Assembly: GCF_028640845.1 (NCBI RefSeq)
Contig: NC_080540.1
Span: 277,341,524-277,405,523, forward strand
Reading direction: 5' to 3'
DNA length: 64,000 nt
Source: Ahaetulla prasina
Taxonomy: Eukaryota; Chordata; Lepidosauria; Squamata; Colubridae
Shown: one piece after another, positions 54,143-64,000 of the stretch
Numbering within the stretch: the stretch's first letter is position 1
Layout of the letters: each line of letters opens with the position of its first letter
Made by a program: the position numbers and the translations under genes
Notes under the pieces: generated by a model
Seen by the model: only the letters and a program-made list of their open reading frames with translations
Told to the model about the DNA's origin: nothing
Database searches by the model: none

Positions 54143-55325
54143 CCTTCATCTATGCTGATTTTGTAGAATATAGATTTATTTATCTTTTGTGAATAAAAAA
54201 GACACTGAAATAAGTACACATTCAAAGGGATTGAGGGCCTTACAAACAGCTGTCTATACCCCATTGGTCAGTGTTGCTATCAACAGGAAGTTAGAAACTT
54301 CTCCCACTGTGCAGTTGTAACACTTGATTGTGTTACTGAATAATTAACTTGGAATTCTGAATAAGTTCATAATTTAGACCTTTGAATGGACAATACAGGA
54401 TATCCAGCTTGTTAGGCTAGGGTAGAAATAGGTTAAGCTCAGCTTAGGGCTATATGTCATACATAAAAGATGGGGGAGAGCCTCCAGAGACTATTACAAG
54501 TTATTACCAGATTGTATTTTTTAATGTGACAGAAAGAGGAAGCTATTAAAGGTGTGTATGACTGGAGATGAATCCTATGTTCATTAAACACAAAGAGAGT
54601 ATCTTTGGGAAGGTTCAAAAGTCAAGGTGTTAGATGAAACTACACACTCAAAAGGTCCATCCCTTTTTTACATGTGCCACATATGCATGCACATTAAAAA
54701 AGGGCAGATTTTGTGTCCTAAAGCCCCCACTTTGACTTTTTGGTGTCACCTGGGGATGCTCCTGTGGGAAAGAAATTTAGATTTTGTTCTGATTTCACTT
54801 GGCACGTATTTGCATTCAACATCTAGAAGTTGAGTCGTGGCAACTGGATTTCCATTTTTATTTTATTTTTTTGGTTTGTAAGGTTTTTGAGTTCAGCTCA
54901 GTATCTGATGAGTCCAATGAAACTCTGAACATGAGGCGACTGATAGTCAGCTTTATTTTCTGAAGAAAGCAAAACTGGGCGACCCTTTTTAGTCTCCCAC
55001 CTAAAGCAGCAGGCAGAGAGAAAAGCAGGTGTGTGCAAAAAAAAAAAAACTTTCCCAAACTTCTTATAGTTCACACAACTTGCATAGATCGTCATTGCTA
55101 TAGAAACATTATTTCATATCATGCAAACCCCATGATTTTTCTCAGTGCTCTGAAAACAATGGGCCTTAGAAGGGGAAAGAAATACATTTTCTGGCATATA
55201 ACTCACGGCATTGTTAGCATTATTATCTCTCATATTAGGTTGCTGAGAATACACATTTTTAGTTATAGCAAACAGAATCCATGTTTTGGATTTCACAAAA
55301 AGTTACTTTAGCTACTTGGCAACTC
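54143..55325. other. No gene or repeat recognised
   Basis: AT-rich unique-looking sequence. Confidence 0.5.
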
Positions 55326-55333
55326 GCCTAGAG

Positions 55334-55628
55334 CAGTGATGGGGAACCTTTTCGGCACTGAGTGCTGAAAAGGTCTCGGGGAAATGCCACCTGCACGGTC
55401 ATCAGGGCCGCGCTCCGGAAAAACCGAACATCCGGGTTCTAGCATGCATGCGCACCTGACAATCAGCTGGCCGGTGCACATGTGCACACCAGTTTTTGGT
55501 GCTCTATGCAGGCAAAGAAGAGCTGATTGTCATGCGCACAAGCACACTAGAAACCCAAAAGACAAACAGGCAAGGCCATACATGCCAGGCGACATGGCTG
55601 CGTGTGTCACGTTGGTTCGCCATCACGG
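55334..55628. mobile_element. hAT-like element (CAGTGATGGCGAACC family), copy 3
   Basis: CAGTGATGGGGAACC to GTTCGCCATCACGG with a perfect duplication GCCTAGAG (55326-55333, 55629-55636). Confidence 0.93.
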
Positions 55629-55636
55629 GCCTAGAG

Positions 55637-56557
55637 GCTTTATCTATGCAGATGGCACATTAGATTACAATGGAGCTCAGTTCAGCAGGGGATCATAGGT
55701 CAAGTTAGGCACCCTCTGTATATGCTCTAATCCTTTCAGAGATCCTTTCAGTTTGAAAGGTTTCACTGCTTATCCAAGTAGCTTCTTCAGTGGCTGCTTT
55801 CAGACTACTCTACCTGAATGACTGAAAATCTTCATCAATATTCAAAAGCATATTGTTCTTAATTCAGAAAAAGTAGGTTGTCTCTTTGAGATTAAGTAAG
55901 TGGTTCTACACATGTTGCACTATAGTGGAATATCCATTTGTTGAACACACCTAAATAGGGCAGCCTTGACCACCTGGTTTCCCACCTTGCTTGTTCATAC
56001 TCTGACAAATTTCAAGGCTCAAGGACTTAAAGGTACACTTAAAAGAGGAGTTGAATTCTTGGGGGCAATAAATTTATTTCATAAAAGAATGTACATCAGT
56101 GTGTATTGTCACAAAATCCCAAACATTTTGGGATACAAAACTAGTTTTTGCAGAGGGTCACAGCTGGCACCCATACTCCAACAAGTAGAGCTAAATTGTT
56201 CATGTTCAAACATATATCTTCAATGTAAGAAATATTTAATATTTTTTTCCATTTGACACATTAAACAATACCTTTTTGTAGAAACTTTTGTAGAGGCACT
56301 GATGATTTTATTCAAGGTTTTAAAGCCTATAGGGTGATGTAATCTTATACTAACTGTATGTTATAGACACAACCTCTCCTGTAAGAATTTGATGTGGTGG
56401 ATCATTGTTCCTCACAAAAATTATATTTTGTTAATCTGAGTTTGTGGTTCTATTCAGTTTAGTTTCCTAGCACTACTGCAAGATCATTAACTCCCTGCTG
56501 CTATTGTTTTCCAGCAAAATCTCCTGGGTGTTTATTTATTTAAAAAAAAGCCCACTT
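55637..56557. other. Unrecognised, with a possible Penelope-terminus scrap
   Basis: 55755-55800 reads GGTTTCACTGCTTATCC and TAGCTTCTTCAGTGG, like the hairpins at 4687 and 6070. Otherwise AT-rich. Confidence 0.35.
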
Positions 56558-57142
56558 TAACAGCATTGCCAAAAAGGCATTAAGAATTGTTAACCTAATT
56601 CTTCTCTGGTTAATCTAATTGTTAACTAGGACATACAAAACCTTTGCCAGACCAATTCTTGAATACAGCTCATCCGCCTGGAATCCACACTATATATCGG
56701 ACATTAATACAATTGAGCAAGTCCAGAGGTATTTCACGAGACGAGTACTACACTCCTCTGCTCACAATCGAATACTTTATGCCACCAGGCTCAAAATTTT
56801 GGGCTTGAACAACCTAGAACTATGCTGACTATGGTCTGACCTAAGCATAGTATACAAAATTGTCTGTTACAATGTCCTACCTGTCAATGACTACTTCAGC
56901 TTCAACTGCAATAATACACGGGCAAACAATAGATTTACCAATAGGTAAACCACTGAAGTCGAAAATACGTCTTCAGCAACAGAGTGGTCAATGCCTGGAA
57001 TGCTGTACCTGACTATGCCTACCATCCCTGTCCTACTGTCCCCATTTATTTGTATTCATTTCCTGTGTTCATGTCCATGTTTATACTTATACTTGTTTTC
57101 TCAGACGTTTGACAAACTAAATAAAATAAAAAATTTTAAAAA
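56558..57142 (+). mobile_element. CR1/jockey-superfamily LINE 3' fragment, copy 2
   Basis: Encodes TYKTFARPILEYSSSAWNPH and EQVQRYFTRRVLHSSAHNRI; ends ACAAACTAAATAAAATAAA. Sister of 34555-35214. Confidence 0.8.
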
Positions 57143-58027
57143 GTAAGGGTTATATCTGAATGAATCCTCAAGGAAATGTGATCCTTTATTGAAACACTTA
57201 CTTTCCACCAATGTAAGATCCACTTGGCTAAAAATTACTTCCCTGTCACATTTCTAAGAGACTTGTAATTTGTCAGATAGGCTTCCATAAAAGAGGGATA
57301 TATTGGCTTCACTATCATTTAGGAATAATGGAGAGAACCTTTGAACTGCTATAAACAGTGAGTCAATATCATTCGTAGTGAAAAGAAGCTGAGCAAAATT
57401 AGACTGTAAAGTTTGTTAAGTGAGTTCACTGTTGGTGAAAGATGTATGGGCTTATGCAATATTCACGCATGGTAAAAATTTTAACATTTGTTTAGTATAT
57501 ATATAAAAAAGGATGTGTGCCTTTAAGACTTCACTCAGTGGCATTACATAATCACCAATATATAATAAACATGTAATACTATATTCATGAATATATATCT
57601 TTGAAAGATCACAGCTTCCTGCTTGATTTTCCTTTTGGATTGAGCTGAATAACTTCTTCCTTGTTCAATATGCCAAGATAATTTGTTCTCTGATTATTGG
57701 AACATTTCTGCATAAAATTTACAATGCATAGACGGACGTAATCCATAATTGCTGAAAAAGCATAAACAGAACTCATGGCAGCAAAACAAAACAAAAGCAA
57801 AACAGTGGCTTCTTAAGCTTTGATGATGTCCACATTCTAATAATGGTCAGTATTTGGGAGAAACTCACCATTTAGTCTAGAAGTAGAAGGCCTTTTAAGA
57901 GACATTCCAGGAAATAGAGAAGCATCATGTTTAAAGGCTGTGAGCAGCTAGATAACAATCACTCTGTGATATGTAATCCTCCAATCGCATCCTCCGTCTC
58001 ATCCTTCATTCTTGTAAATAGAGGTTG
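57143..58027. other. No gene or repeat recognised
   Basis: AT-rich unique-looking sequence. Confidence 0.5.
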
Positions 58028-58225
58028 ATGACCTAGAAATAAGGAAAAAATTCCTAACGGTGAGAGCAATCAACCAATGAAATAGCTTGCCTTCAGAAGT
58101 TGTGGCTGCTCCACCACTGGAGGCTTTCAAAAAGAGACTGGACAACTATTTGCCTGAAATGGTATAGGGTCTTCTACTTGAGCGGTGGGTTGGACTAGAA
58201 GACCTCCAAGAACAACTCTATTGTT
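58028..58225 (+). mobile_element. CR1 LINE 3' end, old copy
   Basis: AGAAGTTGTGGCTGCTCC and GGGTTGGACTAGAAGACCTCC mark the CR1 tail, more diverged than 12965-13556. Confidence 0.8.
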
Positions 58226-58228
58226 TTT

Positions 58229-58494
58229 TTAAAATTTTATTTGCATTTATATCCCACCCTTCTCCAAAGACTCAGGGCGGCTTACACTATGTTAGCAATA
58301 GTCTTCATCCATTTGTATATTATATACAAAGTCAACTTATTGCCCCCAACAATCTGGGTCCTCATTTTACCTACCTTATAAAGGATGGAAGGCTGAGTCA
58401 ACCTTGGACCTGATGGGACTTGAACCTGCAATAATTGCAAGCAGCTGCTGTTAATAACAGACTGCATTAGTCTGTTGAGCCACCATGGCCCTTG
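58229..58494 (-). mobile_element. tRNA-derived SINE, 'ATTAACAG-head' type, copy 4
   Basis: GCATTTATATCCCACCCTTC at the left, TGGATCC-type body and head ending TTGAGCCACCATGGCCC. Inserted at the end of the CR1 tail. Confidence 0.85.
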
Positions 58495-58936
58495 TTCTAC
58501 ATTCTACCTAATCATTCAGGAAGAAAGGGACAAATGCAACATGGCAGATGTCAGCATAATCCTCAGAGCCTTCCTAAATTGTCCCAGGCTGCAAAAAGAA
58601 AAGAAAAACAAAAGCTTAAATCTTACAATAGAAGATTTTGATCTTTTCTCATAGGCCTCTGATATACTTATTTCAATGAGTCCCAATAATAATCTCATTG
58701 CACTTCATCAGTTTCATGTGATAACTCCTCAGTGTCGAGTGAAATTATCTGATGGCTTTTGAACTTGTGACATTTCATGCTTTGGAAATGATGCTGGTTT
58801 CATGGCCTGAAATTGTGGAGCCCTGATCTTTAGCAGGGATACGAAGTCATAAACTGAATCCAGGAACTCAGGCTAAGTTATCTCAGTATACAGGGGATCC
58901 ACAGTTCTGTAGTCTGGGTTGGGCAAAGCTATAACA
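58495..58936. other. No gene or repeat recognised
   Basis: Unique-looking sequence. Confidence 0.45.
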
Positions 58937-59303
58937 CAGGGGTGTCAAACTCAATTTCATTGAGGGCCGCATCAGGGTTGTGTTTGACCTTGGGGGTCCA
59001 GAGTGGGCATGGCCAGGCTGGGCTTAGCCAGCTCAATGGCACTCGTGTTGGAGGCGCTTGTGGTGGCCCAAGTGCTCTGCCAGAGAAAATGGGCTCCTGA
59101 GCTCCGTTTTTTACTGCAGTGGCCTCCTACAACCCTCTGCCAATGAAAACAGAACTCACGAGGGCTCTCTGCAGCCCTCCCAAGCTCTGTTTTTGCTAGC
59201 TGAGGCAAAAACACCTTCGCTGTTTCCAGGGTGGCCCCCTGGGCCAGATCTAAGCACCCCATGGGCCAGATCCGGCCCCCAGGGCTTGAGTTCGACACTC
59301 CTG
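58937..59303 (-). mobile_element. hAT-like element (CAGGGGTGTCAAACTC family), reverse
   Basis: CAGGGGTGTCAAACTC to GAGTTCGACACTCCTG; flanks CTATAACA and CTTTAACA (7 of 8). The interior is the reverse of 47746-48303. Confidence 0.88.
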
Positions 59304-59311
59304 CTTTAACA

Positions 59312-59907
59312 CATCATGCTTTATCAGTAAAGGATAAAATGAAAGGAAACCTGAATGTTGGTTCAATAGAAAAACTTTGGATACTTAGTTCCTGAAATTA
59401 ATGGTATTCCCATTTTACTTTCCAGTCTCTCAAATGCATTATGCAGACAATTCCCTATCATTTATCTTCCATTGACCTAAAATGCTCAGAACAAGGAAAT
59501 AGAATATTTATTTGCTATGCCCTATGCACACCTCACTCTGTGTCAAAAAGATAGATAAGAATTTTTTTCACTCCATCCATGCTTTTAATTAATTCTACAT
59601 GCATTTTGTTGCTGATAAGCCTAAAAAAAAATCTAACTACTGTCTAAGAGGAAGGAGCCATTTTTCTCTTTGAAGGACAGGACAGGGGTGTCAAACAAAG
59701 GCGCATGCACTTCCGAAGCGGTAAGGAAGGTAAGTAGATTTCACCCCAAAACATGTCCTTTAAATATTTGTTCCCTGTTGAAATTTATGAATAGTCTTTG
59801 ACTATTCATTTTCCTCTCTGGAGATGTAGCACCTTCAGAAAGGTGGATCTGGAATAACTGATCCTCATTTGATTCCCTTTTGACCAGAGTTGTTATGATC
59901 ACTATAG
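59312..59907. other. Unrecognised; single hAT-like end at about 59683
   Basis: CAGGGGTGTCAAACAAAGG at about 59683 is a lone hAT-like end; a partner GATTTCACCCC lies near 59736. Otherwise AT-rich. Confidence 0.35.
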
Positions 59908-60023
59908 CAGGGGTCTCCAACCTTAGCAACTTGAAGACTTGTGGACTTCAACAGCTTTGCTGGCTGAGGAACTCTGGGAGTTGAAGTCCACAAGTCTTAA
60001 AGTTGCAAGGTTGGAGACCCCTG
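59908..60023. mobile_element. Palindromic hAT MITE (CAGGGGTCTCC family), copy 7
   Basis: CAGGGGTCTCC to GGAGACCCCTG with the usual hairpin, shortened in the middle. Target duplication is not clear. Confidence 0.85.
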
Positions 60024-61871
60024 CTTTAGTGATCAGTGATTTAGTGATTTAGTAAAGTCAGGTTTTGGTTTCCAACTGACATTCTAATGTTTATGTGGCA
60101 GAATTCCTGCACTGAGCAAGGACTTGGATGACTTCATTTAAAAGGCTCCTTCCTAGTCATCAGATTTTATGATGAAGGGTGCTAAATGAAAGTAAATCGT
60201 GGTTTACTTAAGGCGCGTTATTATTTAAATGTGTAATAAGATCTCTCCATGTGCTGTGCCTTATCATATTACCCCCTTCCCCTTTCATAATGGGCAAAGG
60301 TTGCCAAGCAAGAGGCAACAGACAAACAGCAACACCCAGTGTTTTGGCAGCTTCCAATGGCATTAAATGGCATGCCTGGAATTGCCTCTGGTCTAGGCCT
60401 GAAGCCTTGACTTTTCTTTGATAGAAATGCTCTGCTTCATGTTCCTCATGCAAAGCCAACCATGATTGAAGTTCTTCCTTGCTGAAAAGGGGTGGGTTGC
60501 TTTGTCCATATTTGGTAATCATTTGCTTGGTTGCAAATACCCTGCAGCTGCCTGGTTTAGCTAAGTTTTTAGCTTCACAGTAGCTGGCATGTGAAGAGAA
60601 AAACAAAAGGATGAATTTATTATTCTAAGGCAGGGGAATATTAGCAGAGGAGAAGATAGGCTGTAATGTAATGCTTTTCTGAACATGAAAATTAGATGTT
60701 TGTCTTCTATGGTAAGACTGATTGACTGGACATTGGCTTCAGTGGACTCAGAACACCATTTTTGGCAATTATCTGGCACTGTAAAATGATGCTGATTTAA
60801 TTTAATTTAAAATTCAAATTTAATTTAAAATTATCTGGCACTGCAAAATGAGACGGAGGGATGGGAAAGCAATCTTTATTTTAAAATAAAATTAAAAAAA
60901 TTAAAAAAAATATTTTTAAAAGATGCTGTCAAATATAGATTAAATTCCTGCTTTAGATTTCTGCTTTCTGGTGATGTTCTCTGGCTTTCTTGCTATCATA
61001 TACTTTTCTGTACCATAAAAATATATTTTGTCCTGTTCAATGGATATGAAGGCCATTAGAATTCCAATACTCCTCGTAAGCAAGGGTGACTTCCAGAATC
61101 TCCACTAAAAAAAAAAGAGAGAAAAAGATTGGGAATTATTCCATGTGATCTACCCTTCCAGTAGAACAGATGCCAATATGGTTCAGAATACTTGAACAAC
61201 TGATATGCAGTTTTAATAGTTTGTGGAAGTCAGACTGGAAAAATCAGGAAGACAAAATTTTAACCACCATTTTAACTTTTTTTTTTAAACAACCTTAACC
61301 TTCGATGTCAAATTAAAAGTGGGGGTAGGGAGGGCGGAGAATGCTTACCCTGATAACACCAATTGTCATGTTTGTTTATTGTATCAGCTTCAGTAAGCTT
61401 TTGGTAGCAAGGGGACCATGAAGAACCTTTTGTTTGTCCATTGGCTGAATGCTGTTGTAGGAATTATATTAGACAAAGTAGGTAAGTTGGAACACAAACA
61501 TGGGTATTTTCCATTTCTCCCTCTGCTTTGGAAAGGGGGTGAAATATGGAAAGATATACCCAAATAAACCAAAATTGTTACCCCTGCTTCATGTTTGAAG
61601 TAGAATCAATAACCGTTGATTGGCCTTTTTAGTTAGCTAAATAATAATGTACTATCAACTCAGACCTCTGCTTTCATCTGAGCCAAAAGAATTCCCAGGA
61701 TGTGGGAATAATTAAAGAGTACTTCTTTACATTTTCAACCTCATTCCGAGCATTGCAATGGACTGGAGAGATGCCAGCAGCTGCCCTTCCAGTCTCATAT
61801 ATTCTTAACCAAAAAGAACAGTTAAAAGTATTATAGTTACTATTATTACCAGATGCTTTTAAAGTACAATT

Positions 61872-61874
<3 letters not shown>
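60024..61874. other. No supported gene
   Basis: A 132-codon minus-strand frame (60208-60606) has no recognisable domain. A direct repeat of ATCTGGCACTG flanks AATTTAATTTAAAAT text at about 60770-60845. Otherwise AT-rich. Confidence 0.45.

Positions 61875-61922
<48 letters not shown>
61875..61922 (+). repeat. (CA)n microsatellite
   Basis: About 24 CA units. Confidence 0.97.
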
Positions 61923-61923
<1 letters not shown>

Positions 61924-64000
61924 TGTTTATTTTTTTAATATAAACATTCCACCTTGCATTCAACATGTGTCATCTGGGTACAAATATCTCTGTGCAATAA
62001 CCATCAACGTTTTCAACAATATTCATTACATTGATAATAATTCTCTGATCTTACAAATAGTAATATTGAGCATAATAAATGTTCCTTTTCCCCCCTTTAC
62101 ATATCTTCTGATAAGAATATAATAGTAATAGTAAACATAATAATTCTAATAGTCATAATAATAAGTCATCATATTGTTTACCTCTCTATTTTAACACATT
62201 TCTACATTTCACTAATCTCCTTCTTTTGTTTCTAACTTCCATTTTTATTCCCTAACCATCAATAAAATAATCCCCATGTCATAAAATACTCGGTTTGTTC
62301 TTTCTCTTCAATTGCAAGCGTTAATCTATTCATTTATGCACATTCTACTATTTTTCTAATCACATTCTTGTCACTCCTGATCTCTTCACTTTTCCAGTTT
62401 TGTACAAACACAATTCTAGCTGCAGTTAATACATGAATAATTAAATATGCATTCCCTTTACTATAAGTTTCAGGTAAAATCCTTTAACAATTTTTCAAGC
62501 ACTTCAATCCCAAATAATCTTACTAGGCTATGGCTGTTCATATGGTCCTAGAAAAGCATTTCTAAGTCCTTGGTTTTGATCTTGGATGGCTCTGTACTTT
62601 ATGAAAAAAATGGCTCTGCCTGTGTTCTTCTTTCCTTCCCCAGTTGAATCTCCTTAGAATGAGGATTGTGTGCATGTTCACAAGAGAAGAAGAAAGAAGA
62701 TTCTCTGTACAATGCTTCAAATTTATTTGGGAAAAATTATAAAGCACCTTCAAAAATGACATTCCATGTGTATAGATCCGATATATTCTCTGTAACAGGA
62801 TGCCTCACTCTCATGAAAGCGAGTGGGATATGCATAGATCTGTCTATGCTGTTGAATATGAGATCAACGAACAGGCAAAGTTTATGCTTTAAACACTGGC
62901 TTATTTATACAATGTCTTGTTTGATGAGGAAGCTTAGATGTGTCAGGTGCATTGTTCTTATCCACTTTTGTTTCTCCCCAAAACAAATAGAGAAGGAGAG
63001 AGAGAGAAGGTTTTTAATCCATTGGAAATTCTGAAGTAAACATGTCTCAATCTGTTGGCCTCCACTCCTTCCTTCAGTCTCATTTAGCTTTTTTTTTTAC
63101 CTTTACATGTTATTTTGGGGGGTTCAGGGCTAGATTGTAACTTCAGGCTTTTAAAGATGGCCAAAGGTAAAAAGACATGATACACAAAATCACTATTTTG
63201 GGGAGTATTCATTGACTTTTAATGTCCTTTTTCATCTTCCATATTTAGGACACTTACTTGGCACAATTCTTAGGAATTCTGGCTGGCTGGCAGATAGGAG
63301 AGGCTTAGCAAGACTGAACACATTTATTTGAGTGTGTGTGTGTGTGTGTGCGCGCACACACACACATACACACACACAAACATCCACATCCACTTGCATC
63401 TATATTTGAATATTTGTTATCTGTATGAATATCTATAGATGCCTCCCAGCTGTAAAATGTGTTTCTGATGCAGCATTATCTTCAAAATCTCTTCGTAAAG
63501 ATGGCCACGATAAGAATATTTTCAGGGATGAGATTCAGGTTTTGTATTTCTTCCTTGCTATTACTATTAAGCCAAATAAGAAAATATGAAAGACCCAAAG
63601 TAGGTTTTCTAATTTCCTTTAAATTACAGTCCAACTGAACTGAAAATTGCTTCAATTCTGACTGGGGATGAGCTTGAGAAGGATAGAACTGCTCCATTTC
63701 ATTTCCTACTTTGAAGGACCCACATTAAAAAAAAAATCTGGAAATTAAACTCAAAATTCATTGTGGCATTGTTTTCTTTTTCAGGAGAAAAAAAAACTTT
63801 ATAAAAAGCTTGGCAAATGTCCAGAAGTTTTAATCTTTTTTGAAAATGAATAGCTTGCTTTTTTGCATTTATTTAACTGCTGTAGGAATTAGCAATATGT
63901 TGTATTCTAGAAGCTGCTGGAAACAAGATGCTACTTTTCAAGACTGCTGTGTGCTCATTGGATTTAGGAAAAGTCCAAAAATGTAAAAGACATCCTGTCA
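61923..64000. other. No gene recognised; contains an alternating purine-pyrimidine palindrome
   Basis: AT-rich sequence without a supported ORF or named repeat, apart from the (GT)n-GCGC-(AC)n block at 63332-63380. Confidence 0.5.
63332..63380. repeat. (TG)n CGCG (CA)n palindromic simple repeat
   Basis: About nine TG units, then GCGCGC, then about twelve CA units with one interruption (CATACA). The two halves are complementary. Confidence 0.9.

Noticed and set aside
60208..60779. Two overlapping minus-strand open frames (132 and 72 codons).
   Set aside because: No known domain, no clear splice context, ordinary length for chance. Kept only as an unexplained frame.

Overview
The window looks like squamate, probably snake, nuclear DNA. 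The evidence is the repeat content: Sauria-type tRNA SINEs, CR1/L2-clade LINEs, BovB-like LINE tails, many short hAT elements with 8-bp target duplications, an AATAG microsatellite joined to an L3/CR1-type LINE tail, and a GATA/GACA (Bkm-like) tract. Species cannot be fixed by eye.

Only one host gene can be supported. Positions 2010-2843 on the minus strand hold the first coding exon of the prostaglandin E2 receptor EP4 gene (PTGER4), from the ATG to a splice donor inside transmembrane helix 6. Its 3' coding exon lies beyond the left edge, and 1-2009 is the start of the long intron. A probable splice acceptor at 2962-2963 and donor at 3293-3298 suggest a short 5'-UTR intron. A CpG island at about 3300-3990 with CCAAT, GC-box and CRE-like sites is the likely promoter.

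The remaining 60 kb lies upstream of PTGER4. It shows no further host exon, consistent with the gene desert upstream of PTGER4 in other vertebrates. It is a mosaic of repeats. 4.0-6.7 kb has a palindromic hAT MITE, CR1, two long hairpins and an AATAG repeat. 8-21 kb has a solo LTR, mariner/Tigger-like and hAT MITEs, SINEs, a CR1 reverse-transcriptase tail and a long CT tract. 22-24.5 kb has an L2-like LINE and nested hATs. 25.7-33.2 kb is a layered locus: an L3/CR1-type LINE was split first by an ORF1-only L1-like element (17-bp target duplication) and again by a 4.5-kb Ty3/gypsy element with two 179-bp LTRs that look identical. 34-42 kb has LINEs, a GATA/GACA tract, BovB-like tail, solo LTR and a Penelope-like element with a GIY-YIG endonuclease region. 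42-60 kb is mainly SINEs, hAT elements, LINE tails and another solo LTR. 60-64 kb is mostly unrecognised, AT-rich single-copy-looking sequence.

I found no convincing new gene system. The most informative signals are the stacked transposon insertions (25.7-33.2 kb), the ORF1-only L1-like element, the young but frame-broken Ty3 copy, two hAT elements sharing one 8-bp target, and the modular SINE families sharing one body with different tRNA-like heads.
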